Shown piece after piece: positions 51,494 through 61,691 of a stretch of DNA of 64,000 nucleotides (positions within the stretch are counted from its first letter, which is position 1; every line of letters begins with the position of its first letter). A program made the position numbers and the translations under genes. Under the pieces are notes generated by a model. That model worked only from the letters and a program-made list of their open reading frames with translations. It did not search any database and was not told where the DNA came from. Source of the DNA: Proteobacteria bacterium ST_bin11 (GTDB lineage: Bacteria > Pseudomonadota > Gammaproteobacteria > Methylococcales > Methylomonadaceae); contig MSXO01000021.1 of NCBI GenBank assembly GCA_002083615.1, positions 59,472 to 123,471 on the forward strand, read 5' to 3'.

Positions 51494-53674
51494 ATGAACA
51501 AGCCAAGCAAAACCCACACGCTTGATTCAGAACTTATAAAGCTCACCGAAGCAAAGCATCACGATCCTTTCGCCGTGTTAGGCCGTCATGGCCAAGGCAG
51601 CGACAATGTCATCAGAGTGTATTTGCCCTATGCGGAAACCGTTAAACTAAATAGCCCTAAAGGCCCTGAATTGAAACGCATTCCCGATAGCGATTTTTTC
51701 GAATACCATCCGGGTAACGAAGCAATCGCCGAGCATTACCAGTTGTTTTGGACCGACAAGGACGGCCACGACCACCAGCACGTCGACCCCTACTCCTTCG
51801 GCCCGGTTCTGCCGGAATTCGACCAACACCTGTTCGCCGAAGGCCGACATTGGCACATCTATCAAAAGCTTGGCTCACATTTATACAGTGTAACCGATGT
51901 TCTGGGCGTGCATTTTGCGGTCTGGGCCCCGAATGCGCAGCGGGTTAGCGTCATCGGCGATTTCAACCGCTGGGATGGCCGTTGCCATCCGATGCGCAGC
52001 TTGGGTAGTAGCGGTATCTGGGAAATTTTCATTCCCGGCTTGACTGTCGGCTGCCTGTACAAGTTTGAAATTCTGAATCGTCACACCGGCCAACTACTGG
52101 TCAAAACCGACCCTTACGGCCAACAATTCGAATTCCGCCCACAAACCGCAGCGATCGTGACCGCCGAAGACAGTTATACCTGGCAGGACGGCAGTTGGAT
52201 GGACCAGCGCCCGCAACACGACTGGCTGCATCAGCCAATGTCCATCTACGAGGTTCACCTGGGTTCCTGGCGACGCGACCATCGCGGCAATTTCTTGAAT
52301 TACCGGGAGTTAGCTGAGCAATTGGTGGATTACGTCAAAAACATGGGCTTTACCCACATCGAGCTGTTGCCGGTAACGGAGCACCCGCTCGACATTTCCT
52401 GGGGCTATCAAACCACCGGTTATTTTGCGCCCACCAGTCGGCACGGCACACCGGACGAATTCCGCTATTTCGTCGACCATTGTCATCAAAACGGCATCGG
52501 CGTGATTTTGGATTGGGTGCCAGCCCATTTTCCCAAAGACAGCTTCGCACTGGGCCGCTTTGACGGTACCCCACTCTACGAACACGAAGATCCACGCAAA
52601 GGCGAACATCGCGATTGGGGCACGCTGATTTATAACTACAGTCGCAACGAGGTGAAAAACTTCTTGCTGTCCAGCGCCTTCTTCTGGCTTGAGGAATTCC
52701 ATCTGGACGGCCTCCGCGTGGATGCTGTAGCGTCGATGTTGTATCTGGATTATTCCCGCGAAGCGAACGACTGGATCCCCAACATGTATGGCGGCAACGA
52801 AAACCTGGAAGCTATCGACTTTCTGCGGCAGATGAATACCGTTACCCACGAGCAGCATCCAGGCACGGTGATCATGGCCGAGGAATCGACCTCTTGGCCA
52901 CAAGTCACCCGGCCCACATGGACCGGCGGCCTAGGTTTCTCAATGAAGTGGAATATGGGCTGGATGCACGATATTCTGCATTATATGCAGGAGCAACCTA
53001 TTCATCGCTCCTACCACCACGACTCGCTGACCTTCGGCTTACTGTACGCATTCACCGAAAACTTTGTGCTGCCGTTTTCCCACGACGAAGTGGTGCATGG
53101 CAAAGGCTCGATGTTAAACAAGATGCCGGGCGACGAATGGCAGCGTTTCGCGAATTTGCGTTTGCTTTACACGATGATGTTTACCTATCCGGGTAAGAAA
53201 TTGTTGTTTATGGGCTGCGAATTTGGTCAAGGTACCGAGTGGAGTTGCAACCGTACGTTGGATTGGTATGTGTTGGATTACCCGCATCACAAAGGCCTGC
53301 AAACCCTGGTCAAAGATTTGAACAAGCTTTATGCCAGCCATGCTGCTCTGCATCGTTACGACTTCGATCATCATGGTTTCGAATGGATAGATTGTCACGA
53401 CTATCAGCAATCCATCATAAGCTATCGACGCAAATCGGCGCATGAAGATCTGATTGTGATTCTGAACTTCACCCCGGTAATGCGCGAGAGCTACCGGATT
53501 GGTGTGCCTAACCCCGGCACTTACTATGAAATCTTCAATTCAGATTCTCAGTATTACGACGGCAGCAATGCCGGCAACGGAACCGTGCTGTCCGAACCCC
53601 AACCGTGGATGAATCAAGACCACTCCATTTCCGTCACCTTGCCGCCCCTGGCCGGCATTATTTTGAAAATGTAG
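51494..53674 (+). CDS. glgB: 1,4-alpha-glucan branching enzyme
   Basis: The 726-residue GH13 protein has an N-terminal carbohydrate-binding region (about 20-215; DPFAVLGRHG, then FAVWAPNAQRVSVIGDFNRWDGR), catalytic blocks ELLPVTEHPLDISWGYQ, DGLRVDAVASMLY (nucleophile Asp about 412), VIMAEESTSWP (acid/base Glu about 465) and LPFSHDEVVHGK, and a C-terminal beta domain. It introduces alpha-1,6 branches into glycogen. glgA follows after 12 bases. Confidence 0.95.
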   Translation: MNKPSKTHTLDSELIKLTEAKHHDPFAVLGRHGQGSDNVIRVYLPYAETVKLNSPKGPELKRIPDSDFFEYHPGNEAIAEHYQLFWTDKDGHDHQHVDPYSFGPVLPEFDQHLFAEGRHWHIYQKLGSHLYSVTDVLGVHFAVWAPNAQRVSVIGDFNRWDGRCHPMRSLGSSGIWEIFIPGLTVGCLYKFEILNRHTGQLLVKTDPYGQQFEFRPQTAAIVTAEDSYTWQDGSWMDQRPQHDWLHQPMSIYEVHLGSWRRDHRGNFLNYRELAEQLVDYVKNMGFTHIELLPVTEHPLDISWGYQTTGYFAPTSRHGTPDEFRYFVDHCHQNGIGVILDWVPAHFPKDSFALGRFDGTPLYEHEDPRKGEHRDWGTLIYNYSRNEVKNFLLSSAFFWLEEFHLDGLRVDAVASMLYLDYSREANDWIPNMYGGNENLEAIDFLRQMNTVTHEQHPGTVIMAEESTSWPQVTRPTWTGGLGFSMKWNMGWMHDILHYMQEQPIHRSYHHDSLTFGLLYAFTENFVLPFSHDEVVHGKGSMLNKMPGDEWQRFANLRLLYTMMFTYPGKKLLFMGCEFGQGTEWSCNRTLDWYVLDYPHHKGLQTLVKDLNKLYASHAALHRYDFDHHGFEWIDCHDYQQSIISYRRKSAHEDLIVILNFTPVMRESYRIGVPNPGTYYEIFNSDSQYYDGSNAGNGTVLSEPQPWMNQDHSISVTLPPLAGIILKM

Positions 53675-53686
53675 TTTTCGACCGTC

Positions 53687-55120
53687 ATGAAAAAAATACT
53701 GTTCGCAAGCAGCGAAACCCATCCCTTGATCAAAACCGGCGGCCTAGCGGATGTCGCCGGCAGCCTGCCGATGGCGCTGGCTGAACTAGGCCAGGACGTA
53801 CGCATCATCATGCCCAATTATCAGGGCATCAAGAACTGCGAGTCCGGTCGCTATCTATGTACCGTGCGCGTCAATAATTGCGACGTTAACCTTTTGGAAA
53901 CCCGCTTGCCGCACAGCGACGTCATTGTCTGGTTGGTGGATTATCCGCCGTTCTTCAATTTCCCCGGGAACCCCTACCTTGATGAAGCCGGCCGGCCTTG
54001 GCCGAACATTGGTGACCGTTTTGCCTTGTTCTGCCGCATCATTGTGGAAGTGGCGACCAACCGGGCTTATTTAAATTGGCATGCCGATATCGTGCATTGC
54101 AACGATTGGCAAACCGGCTTGGTACCGGCGTTGTTATCATTGGAACCAAACCCACCGGCGACGATTTTTACCATTCACAATATGGCCTACCAAGGGCTGT
54201 TTCCGGGCAGTACCTACGCTCAGTTAAATCTGCCAGGCCAATTACTACACCCGGACGGTCTGGAATTCCATGGCATGCTGTCCTTCATCAAAGGCGGCCT
54301 GAGTTATTCTGACCGCATCACCACCGTGAGCCCCACCTACGCCCAGGAAATCCAGACACCGGAGTTCGGTTACGGTCTGGAAGGTCTGCTGGCGCATAAG
54401 CAAAGCCACTTGCGCGGGATTCTGAATGGGATTGACGTGTCGGTATGGAACCCGGCGGAAGATGCTTATATTGCCCAACCTTATAGCGTCAATACGCTAA
54501 AAGATAAACAAGTCAACAAGACAGCTCTGCAGCAACAAATGGGTTTACCGGTGGACACTGAGACACCTCTGTTCGGCTTGATCGGTCGTCTAGTCGAGCA
54601 AAAAGGTATCGATTTGGTGCTGAGCTGCCTCCAGGAGATGACCACCCTACCCTTGCAATTTGCCTTACTGGGTAGCGGCGATAAAAGTATCGAGTACCGT
54701 CTGCAGGAGTTTGCCCGCCTTTATCCCGATCGGGTTTCGATCACCATAGGTTATGACGAGCGCTTAGCGCATCAAATCGAAGCTGGCGCCGACATGTTTC
54801 TGATGCCGTCGCGCTTCGAGCCGTGCGGCTTAAATCAAATGTATAGTCAATGCTACGGCACAATCCCTATCGTCAGAAAAACCGGTGGATTAGCGGACAC
54901 GGTGGTCGATGCTTTACCTGAGAGCATTAGCAATGGTAGCGCCAGCGGCATCGCGTTTAACGATGCTTCTGCCGCAGCCTTAATAGAAGCCATTAAACGC
55001 AGTTTGGTGTTATTCCACAACCGCGCGGTTTGGAAAAAAATTCAACGCAACGCAATGATCAAGGATTTCTCCTGGCAAAACAGCGCGAATCAATATCTTG
55101 CGCTTTATAATGAAATCTAA
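53687..55120 (+). CDS. glgA: Glycogen synthase (ADP-glucose)
   Basis: The 477-residue GT5 protein starts MKKILFASSETHPLIKTGGLADVAGSLP with the KTGGLAD donor-binding motif, and has FTIHNMAYQGLFPG, GLIGRLVEQKGIDLVL and PSRFEPCGLNQMYSQCYGTIPIVRKTGGL. It extends alpha-1,4 chains with ADP-glucose made by GlgC. It lies 12 bases after glgB, and its last codons overlap the start of the next gene by 11 bases. Confidence 0.95.
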   Translation: MKKILFASSETHPLIKTGGLADVAGSLPMALAELGQDVRIIMPNYQGIKNCESGRYLCTVRVNNCDVNLLETRLPHSDVIVWLVDYPPFFNFPGNPYLDEAGRPWPNIGDRFALFCRIIVEVATNRAYLNWHADIVHCNDWQTGLVPALLSLEPNPPATIFTIHNMAYQGLFPGSTYAQLNLPGQLLHPDGLEFHGMLSFIKGGLSYSDRITTVSPTYAQEIQTPEFGYGLEGLLAHKQSHLRGILNGIDVSVWNPAEDAYIAQPYSVNTLKDKQVNKTALQQQMGLPVDTETPLFGLIGRLVEQKGIDLVLSCLQEMTTLPLQFALLGSGDKSIEYRLQEFARLYPDRVSITIGYDERLAHQIEAGADMFLMPSRFEPCGLNQMYSQCYGTIPIVRKTGGLADTVVDALPESISNGSASGIAFNDASAAALIEAIKRSLVLFHNRAVWKKIQRNAMIKDFSWQNSANQYLALYNEI

Positions 55121-55895
55121 AGCCGCCTGGGTCGGCCTGATATTGATGGCCGGCCTCGCGGGTGCGGACGAGTCTATGATGGAAGTCATCCCGCTCGTCA
55201 ATCGTCCCGCGGCTGAAGTGCAGGCGTTACTGTTGCCTTTGCTCGATGGCGGAGATCGCGTGATCGCTAATGGCTCCAGCCTGATCGTGAAAACCAATCC
55301 CGCGAAACTCAGTGAAATTAGGGCGCTCATTCAAAAACTCGATACCCGGCTCAGCAATTTAGTGATTAGCGTATTGCAAACCAGCAGCAAAACCGCAGCC
55401 GAGTTGAACGCGGAAGCCGGCATTAGCGCTTCAGCAAACGCCATCCAAATGCGCGGCATGCTAGGCAACTCCGAGGACTTAAGGAGTCGTCAGCAACACC
55501 AGCAATTGCGCACACTGGAAGGTGAACCCGCCCATATTAAAATCGGCGAGCTTAGGCCCGTGCAAAATTACAGCGTATTCGACTCTGGCTATGGTGCTGC
55601 AGTGAGTAGCAGTACCCAGATGGTTGAAGCCAGTACGGGGTTCGCTGTTACCCCACGCTTGACCGGCAATCAGGTACTGCTTGATGTTGAGCCTTGGTCG
55701 GATCGCTTTCAGCGTAACGGCCATATCGAAACCCAATCAGCTCGCACCACTTTACGGGCTGAGCTCGGCGAATGGGTGGAAATTGCCGGGAATGCCAACA
55801 CTGAGCAATCCAATAATCACGGTTTCAACAGTTTCAACCAAAGCACTCGACAAAACGCTTTGCGCATACTGATCAAAGTCGACCAAGTCGATTAA
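55110..55895 (+). CDS. Exported protein with secretin-type (NolW-like) domain
   Basis: From ATG 55110 the product is 261 residues with a short signal peptide (about 1-18; LMAGLAGADE). Residues about 22-80 (MMEVIPLVNRPAAEVQALLLPLL, then VKTNPAKLSEIRALIQKLD) match the N-domain of secretins, and the rest resembles a short secretin-like segment with VTPRLTGNQVLLDVEPW. It is too short to form a full secretin channel. It overlaps glgA by 11 bases, so translation may be coupled to glycogen synthase, an odd pairing. Function is unknown. Confidence 0.65.
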   Translation: MKSKAAWVGLILMAGLAGADESMMEVIPLVNRPAAEVQALLLPLLDGGDRVIANGSSLIVKTNPAKLSEIRALIQKLDTRLSNLVISVLQTSSKTAAELNAEAGISASANAIQMRGMLGNSEDLRSRQQHQQLRTLEGEPAHIKIGELRPVQNYSVFDSGYGAAVSSSTQMVEASTGFAVTPRLTGNQVLLDVEPWSDRFQRNGHIETQSARTTLRAELGEWVEIAGNANTEQSNNHGFNSFNQSTRQNALRILIKVDQVD

Positions 55896-56014
55896 TCTTG
55901 GCCCGCCGCACTGCCGGCTAAACGCTCCTACCCGGCATCGTCACGACATTTTTTTCGGAATTTGTGCACAACAACATACTATACAAATCGTAATTGGCGG
56001 ACAGCGCATACTAA

Positions 56015-57100
56015 TTGGTTATGATGATTGGACATCCTCATGCCAACAACCCTATGAGCATCATTGCTAAGCGTTCCGCGACAGTCCTGGCCTATTTACT
56101 GACGATTACCTGTTTGGCAGCACCCGATTGGGTATGGGCCAAAGACACTTTGCGGGTACTTACTTGGCAGGGCTACGCCGACCATGACGTGGTTTCGGCT
56201 TTCCAGCAGCGCTTCGACGTAGCGATAGAATTGACCCTGGTAAGCTCTGACGACGACCTATGGCAAAAAATCCATAGCGGCAGTTTTGACGTGTTTGCGG
56301 TCAATACGGCGGAATTGCAGCGCTATATCGACCATGGCCTGAGCCGGCCAATCACCCTCGCAAACATCCCCAACCAAAGACAGCAGTTACCCCGTTTTCA
56401 AGATCTGTTCGCGATTCCAGGCTTGGTTCTTCAGAACAATGTTTATGCTATTCCTTACACCTATTCGGAAATGGGTCTGATCTACAACCGTAAACTGGTC
56501 AAGACCGTCCCACAATCCATGGCGGCTATGTGGGATGAAGCCTATCGGGGCCAAGTACTGGCTTTTAACGCCAGCAATCACAACTTTTCCATGGTCGGCT
56601 TACTAAAAGGCCTGACCAACCCATTTCGCATGACAGATGCCGAGCTGCAAGAGGCCGCGCGCGAACTGGTCAATTTGCGCCGGAATGTATTGACCTTCTA
56701 CGCCACCGCCGAAGAAGCCACCAGGCTTTTCGGCAAGTATGATATCGCCTTGATTTTCGGCAATTACGGCACCCAACAGCTCAAAGCGTTGCGCGAAAAG
56801 GGCGCTGACATCGGCTACGTGATTCCCAAGGAAGGCGCACTGGCCTGGCTGGATTGTTGGGCAATCACCCAAAACAGCCAAAATGCCGAGTTAGCGGAAA
56901 AATGGATTAATTTCACTTTGGAAAAAGCGGTAAGCGAACGTCTTTCCACGCAACACGGCCTAGCAAATACTATTACCGCGCCAACAAACAGCAGCAGCCA
57001 AAACCAGCCTATTATTTGGCTGGAACCAATCCTAAACCCACTGACGCGCAAAGCGCTATGGGATAGAATCATTTCCGGCGAAGCGCCAGAGGCATTCTGA
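56015..57100 (+). CDS. PotD-like periplasmic polyamine-binding-type protein
   Basis: The 361-residue reading (or 348 from ATG 56054) has a signal peptide ending WVWAKD and a type II binding fold typical of PotD: LRVLTWQGYADHDVVSAFQQRF, YAIPYTYSEMGLIYNRKLV, FGNYGTQQLKAL and a WLDCWAITQNSQN segment. No ABC permease or ATPase genes adjoin. Its stop is followed with no spacer by the GTG of a membrane GGDEF-EAL gene, the arrangement of nspS-mbaA in Vibrio cholerae. I infer a signalling rather than transport role. Neither candidate start has a good ribosome site. Confidence 0.82.
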   Translation: MVMMIGHPHANNPMSIIAKRSATVLAYLLTITCLAAPDWVWAKDTLRVLTWQGYADHDVVSAFQQRFDVAIELTLVSSDDDLWQKIHSGSFDVFAVNTAELQRYIDHGLSRPITLANIPNQRQQLPRFQDLFAIPGLVLQNNVYAIPYTYSEMGLIYNRKLVKTVPQSMAAMWDEAYRGQVLAFNASNHNFSMVGLLKGLTNPFRMTDAELQEAARELVNLRRNVLTFYATAEEATRLFGKYDIALIFGNYGTQQLKALREKGADIGYVIPKEGALAWLDCWAITQNSQNAELAEKWINFTLEKAVSERLSTQHGLANTITAPTNSSSQNQPIIWLEPILNPLTRKALWDRIISGEAPEAF

Positions 57101-60100
57101 GTGCGCTCCAGCATAGGTATAAAACTGGGTTTTTGGTTGGCACTGCTCGGCACGGTATCCACCGGCCTGACCGGCTATTATGTCTACGACCGCAGCCGCG
57201 TTATGCTGGTGGAAACGGCCAAAGACAAGTTACTTAACGACGCACAAGCTCTGGGTCACCGCTTTGCGGACGCGTTGGCAACCACCGCCAGCAATGTAAA
57301 GTTTCTGGCTGATCTACCCGTCAGCGCGATTATTGCCTCGGCAGGACCTAACGCTGAGTTGCCAATGCGCAAAAATCAATTAGCGGAAATTTTTGTTAGC
57401 TTACTAAACACCCATCCCGAATACAGTCAGATCCGTTTGATCGACACGCAACACTACGGGATGGAATTGGTTAGAGTCGACCGAGACCAAGACACGCCAA
57501 AAAGGATTGCCGACGGGCAATTACAAGAGAAAAACCATTTCCCTTACGTCTTCGAAGCCGTGCCCTTAGCCGCCGAGCAATACTATGTTTCCGAAATCAA
57601 TTTAAACCAAGAACTAGGTACTCACCTGGGATTTGGCAAACCCACGCTGCGGGTAGCTATGCCGATAAAATCGGCGCACGCCACCATCGCCGTGATCGTC
57701 ATCAATGTCGATGTCGATGGGCTATTCGAGCAAGTGCGCGGCAATATTCCGGACGATATAAAATTGCTGTTAAGTAACGATAGGGGGGACTACTTAATCC
57801 ACCCCGACGGCAACAAAACTTTTGGTTTTGAGCGAGGCCGTAGCTTCTTGATTCAGGATGACATTCCGGACGCAAACGCGATTCTGACTAACAAACAAGC
57901 GCATTCGGTATTCACGACCAGCGATTCGCAAAACCTGGCTGCTTCATCTATAGCTGCGTTTGTAAGATTGCCGTTGGGTTCGACCAGCAATGGTCGCTTT
58001 GTGATGTTGGGCTTGCACACGCCGCTAAAATACGTTTTGCAAGAAAGTAAGGCCCTGGGCGTTGGCGTAATCCAAATTACCTTGTTGTTCAGCCTGCTGG
58101 CGACTGCAATTTCGCTAATTCTGGCCCGCATTCTGGCCAAACCACTGAATTCTATGACCAACTCCATCGGTCACTTTAATCTTGGCACCCCGCTAACCGG
58201 ATTACCCGTGCGACGTAACGACGAAATCGGTTATCTGGCCAAGAGCTTTATGTCGATGACCGAGCAATTGAATTCACAAGTCGCCGAGTTACATGCCTCT
58301 GAAGCCAAGTTGCATGCCATTTTGGACAATGCACCGGTCGGCATTTGGCTGACCGATCTACATAGGCGCTTTTTGTTTGTAAATCATACCTTTTGCGACG
58401 CCCTTGGCTTGCCGAGAGCTCGTTTCATTGATAACGAGCAAATTGCCGAGCTGTTCGGTGCAGAAATTGCTGCCCGGTTTTTAAGCGCCGATCAGCAGTG
58501 CTTAGCGCAAGTCAACGAACCGCATCTGTCCGTTGAGCAGATAAAATTGGCCGACGGCAAATTGCACACCCTACAGATCACCCGCACCCAATTACAAAAC
58601 CTTGATAGGGAGCGGCTGGGTATCATCGGCATTGCCATGGATATCAGCGAGCGCCAAAAAGCGGCTAATCGCGAGCGCGCCCATCACCATGTCCTTGAAT
58701 TGCTATCCAAAGGCGCGGCACTACCGGAAATTCTAAAAGCGGTCGTCTTGGGCGTGGAAGAGCAAAATCCAGCCTTACTATGCTCAATTTTATTGTTGAG
58801 TAGTGAAGGCAATCGACTGTTTATTGGGGCGGCACCACATTTGCCTGACTTCTACAACGCCGCGGTAGACGGTTTGTATCTTGGCCCCGGCGTGGGCTCC
58901 TGCGGCACCGCCGCGTATTTCGGCCAACGGGTCATTGTCGAAGACATTCAGAACCATCCCTATTGGGTGCCTTTTAACGAACTTGCGGCCCAGGCCGGCT
59001 TAGCCTCGTGTTGGTCTGAACCTATACGCAGCGCGTCCGGCCACTTGTTGGGCACTTTCGGTATTTACCAGCGACACCCCGCCGCGCCTGGCGCTGACGA
59101 TATTCAGATGATCGAGCAGGCCTCGCATCTGGCCGGCATCGCTATCGACCGCAGCCGCAGCAATGAAGAACTGCAATTGGCTTCATTGGTCTATCAAAAC
59201 AGTAGTGAAGCCATGGCTGTGACCGACGCGCAGGGCATGATTATCAACATTAATCCGGCCTTCACCGAGTTAACAGGCTACGCGCTAGATGAGGTAATAG
59301 GTAAAAACCATAATATTTTGAACTCCGAGCGCCAGGGCGAGCAGTTTTATCAAGCCATGTGGCAAGCTATCAACAGCAGCGGCCACTGGAAAGGCGAAAT
59401 TTGGAATCGCCGGAAGAACGGCGACATCTTCGCCGAACAACTGACCATCAATACTATATTCAGTGCGGATGGCGTACCGCAGCGGCGCGTCGCTTTATTT
59501 TCCGACATCACCCAAAAAAAGCAGTCCGAAGAGTTAATCTGGACCCAAGCCAATTTCGACCCGCTCACCGGCCTGCCAAATCGACGAATGTTCCACGACA
59601 GGTTGGATCAAGAGATCAAAAAAGCGCATCGTAGCGGCTTACAAGTGGCGTTGATATTGCTGGATCTTGACCGTTTCAAGGAAGTGAACGATACATTAGG
59701 CCACGATATGGGCGATTTATTACTAAAAGATGCCTCGCAACGGCTGCTGCGTTGTGTGCGCGATTCGGACACAGTTGCCAGATTGGGCGGCGACGAATTC
59801 ACTGTGATCCTTGGCGAATTTGAGGATGCGGAGAACGCCGAACGTGTGGTGAGAAATATCCTGCAAAAACTGGCCGAGCCTTTTCAGTTAAAAAGCAAAG
59901 TAGCCTACATCTCCGCCAGTATCGGCATCACGCTCTACCCCAAGGATGCAGAAAGAATCGATGCCTTAATCAAAAACGCGGACCAGGCGATGTACGCCGC
60001 CAAACACCAAGGCCGCAATCGCTACTGCTATTTCACCTCGTCAATGCAGGAAGCCGCACTCGCGCGAATGCTGATTGCCGAGGATTTGCGCAACGCCATT

Positions 60101-60862
60101 GAGGCACGTCAGTTTGAAGTGTATTACCAGCCCGTCGTGGAACTAGGCTCCGGCGCCATTCACAAAGCCGAAGCGCTAATCCGCTGGCAACATCCGACCC
60201 GCGGCATGGTCAGTCCCGCCGAATTTGTGCATATTGCGGAAGATATTGGCCTGATTGCTGAGATTGGCGACTGGGTTTTTAAACAAGCAGCGGGACAAGT
60301 TAAGCACTGGCGCTGTTTGTACCACCCGGATTTTCAGATCAGCGTGAACAAATCGCCGGTGCAGTTCTATGACGGCCATTCCGGAGACACTTGGCTGGAA
60401 TATTTGCAAACACTTGAGCTACCCGGACAAAGCATCGTGGCAGAGATTACCGAGGGTTTGCTGCTGGACGCCAGCAATGTGGTGAAAGATCAATTACTGG
60501 CCTTTCGAGATGCGGGGATTCAAGTGTCTTTGGACGATTTCGGTACAGGATATTCGTCCTTAGCTTATCTGAAGAAATTCGATATCGATTACCTGAAAAT
60601 CGATCAGTCTTTTGTTGGCAATTTGGCACCAAACTCCAGCGACAAGATTCTCTGCGAGGCGATTATCGTGATGGCGCACAAGCTAGGCATGAAGGTAATC
60701 GCGGAGGGCATTGAAACCGAACAACAACGTCAGCTGTTGCTGGACGCGGGCTGTGACTATGGGCAGGGCTATTTATTCTCCAGACCCCTGCCTGCCAGTA
60801 GGTTCGAAGAACTGCTAGCCCAGCGGGCTTCCGGCTTCAGCGCACCGGACAAGCTTATTTGA
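57101..60862 (+). CDS. Membrane sensor with HAMP, PAS, GAF, PAS, GGDEF and EAL domains
   Basis: The 1253-residue protein has a first membrane segment (about 4-27), a large periplasmic sensor region (about 28-318), a second membrane segment (about 320-343), a HAMP domain (about 344-395), PAS (about 400-520), GAF (about 530-690), PAS (about 695-805), GGDEF (about 815-980) and EAL (about 1000-1240). ARLGGDEFTVIL has the intact GGDEF at 896-900, with an inhibitory-site RDSD five residues before it. The EAL motif is EALIRW at 1024. Both domains could be active, making or breaking cyclic-di-GMP. The GTG start touches the stop of the PotD-like gene, so translation is coupled. The periplasmic domain may read the binding protein. 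The stop overlaps the convergent corC gene by eight bases. Confidence 0.9.
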   Translation: MRSSIGIKLGFWLALLGTVSTGLTGYYVYDRSRVMLVETAKDKLLNDAQALGHRFADALATTASNVKFLADLPVSAIIASAGPNAELPMRKNQLAEIFVSLLNTHPEYSQIRLIDTQHYGMELVRVDRDQDTPKRIADGQLQEKNHFPYVFEAVPLAAEQYYVSEINLNQELGTHLGFGKPTLRVAMPIKSAHATIAVIVINVDVDGLFEQVRGNIPDDIKLLLSNDRGDYLIHPDGNKTFGFERGRSFLIQDDIPDANAILTNKQAHSVFTTSDSQNLAASSIAAFVRLPLGSTSNGRFVMLGLHTPLKYVLQESKALGVGVIQITLLFSLLATAISLILARILAKPLNSMTNSIGHFNLGTPLTGLPVRRNDEIGYLAKSFMSMTEQLNSQVAELHASEAKLHAILDNAPVGIWLTDLHRRFLFVNHTFCDALGLPRARFIDNEQIAELFGAEIAARFLSADQQCLAQVNEPHLSVEQIKLADGKLHTLQITRTQLQNLDRERLGIIGIAMDISERQKAANRERAHHHVLELLSKGAALPEILKAVVLGVEEQNPALLCSILLLSSEGNRLFIGAAPHLPDFYNAAVDGLYLGPGVGSCGTAAYFGQRVIVEDIQNHPYWVPFNELAAQAGLASCWSEPIRSASGHLLGTFGIYQRHPAAPGADDIQMIEQASHLAGIAIDRSRSNEELQLASLVYQNSSEAMAVTDAQGMIININPAFTELTGYALDEVIGKNHNILNSERQGEQFYQAMWQAINSSGHWKGEIWNRRKNGDIFAEQLTINTIFSADGVPQRRVALFSDITQKKQSEELIWTQANFDPLTGLPNRRMFHDRLDQEIKKAHRSGLQVALILLDLDRFKEVNDTLGHDMGDLLLKDASQRLLRCVRDSDTVARLGGDEFTVILGEFEDAENAERVVRNILQKLAEPFQLKSKVAYISASIGITLYPKDAERIDALIKNADQAMYAAKHQGRNRYCYFTSSMQEAALARMLIAEDLRNAIEARQFEVYYQPVVELGSGAIHKAEALIRWQHPTRGMVSPAEFVHIAEDIGLIAEIGDWVFKQAAGQVKHWRCLYHPDFQISVNKSPVQFYDGHSGDTWLEYLQTLELPGQSIVAEITEGLLLDASNVVKDQLLAFRDAGIQVSLDDFGTGYSSLAYLKKFDIDYLKIDQSFVGNLAPNSSDKILCEAIIVMAHKLGMKVIAEGIETEQQRQLLLDAGCDYGQGYLFSRPLPASRFEELLAQRASGFSAPDKLI

Positions 60863-61691
60863 TCTTCAATTTAAGCAGATGCACCCGCCGATTATCGGCC
60901 CGCAACACCTCGAAACAAAAATCGTCCAATTCGACTTTCTCGCCTTTCTTCGGAAAATGTTCAAGCCGCTGTACGATCAAGCCGCCAAGCGTATCGTATT
61001 CATCATCTTCTAAGGAGGCGGAAAAATAATCATTAAATTCCTCGATGGGCGTCAATGCACTGACGATAAATTCTTTTTCGCTACGCTGAGAAATAAACTC
61101 TTGCACTTCGTCGTCATCGTGTTCGTCTTCGATCTTGCCGACGATTTGCTCCAGTACGTCCTCAATCGTCACTAAGCCGGCGGCATTGCCGTATTCATCG
61201 ACAACGATGGCCATATGGTTGCGCTCGGTACGAAATTCTTTCAATAACACGTTTAAACGCTTGCTCTCCGGCACCACATTCACCGGACGCATGACATCTT
61301 CAACTTTCAGGGCTTTATCCCGCAAGGCGTGAGCCAGTAAGTCTTTGGCCAGCAATACACCGACAACTTTACTGCGGTCTTCTTCGATCACCGGAAAACG
61401 GGAATGGGCAAACTCGACAACTAAGGGAAAGATAGTTTCCAGTTCCGCATCCCTAGGAACCACCACCATTTGCGAACGGGGAATCATGATGTCTCTGACC
61501 CGCATCTCCGCCACATGCATCACGCCTTCCATCATGGCCAACGCATCGGAGTCTAAAAGATGTTTTTCTTGCGATTCTCTCAATATCTCCAGCAAGTCTT
61601 CCTGATCTTGCGGCTCCCCACTCAGAAAATGACCAATGCGATCGATCAAGCTCTTATGGGGTTGACTACTCGGGGGGTTACCATCGCTCAT
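60855..61691 (-). CDS. corC: CorC-like CBS-domain protein (magnesium/cobalt efflux type)
   Basis: The 278-residue cytoplasmic protein has two CBS domains (about 65-190; VRDIMIPRSQMVVV and VVDEYGNAAGLVTIEDVLEQIVGKIEDEHD) and a C-terminal CorC/HlyC transporter-associated domain (about 200-278). CorC affects Mg2+/Co2+ efflux, and homologues help phospholipid N-acylation in other contexts. It overlaps the ybeY stop by four bases and ends the miaB-phoH-ybeY-corC series. Confidence 0.9.
   Translation of the reverse strand: MSDGNPPSSQPHKSLIDRIGHFLSGEPQDQEDLLEILRESQEKHLLDSDALAMMEGVMHVAEMRVRDIMIPRSQMVVVPRDAELETIFPLVVEFAHSRFPVIEEDRSKVVGVLLAKDLLAHALRDKALKVEDVMRPVNVVPESKRLNVLLKEFRTERNHMAIVVDEYGNAAGLVTIEDVLEQIVGKIEDEHDDDEVQEFISQRSEKEFIVSALTPIEEFNDYFSASLEDDEYDTLGGLIVQRLEHFPKKGEKVELDDFCFEVLRADNRRVHLLKLKIK

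Noticed and set aside
52310..52903. 197-codon frame antisense to glgB
   Set aside because: Shadow of the catalytic domain; no start signal.
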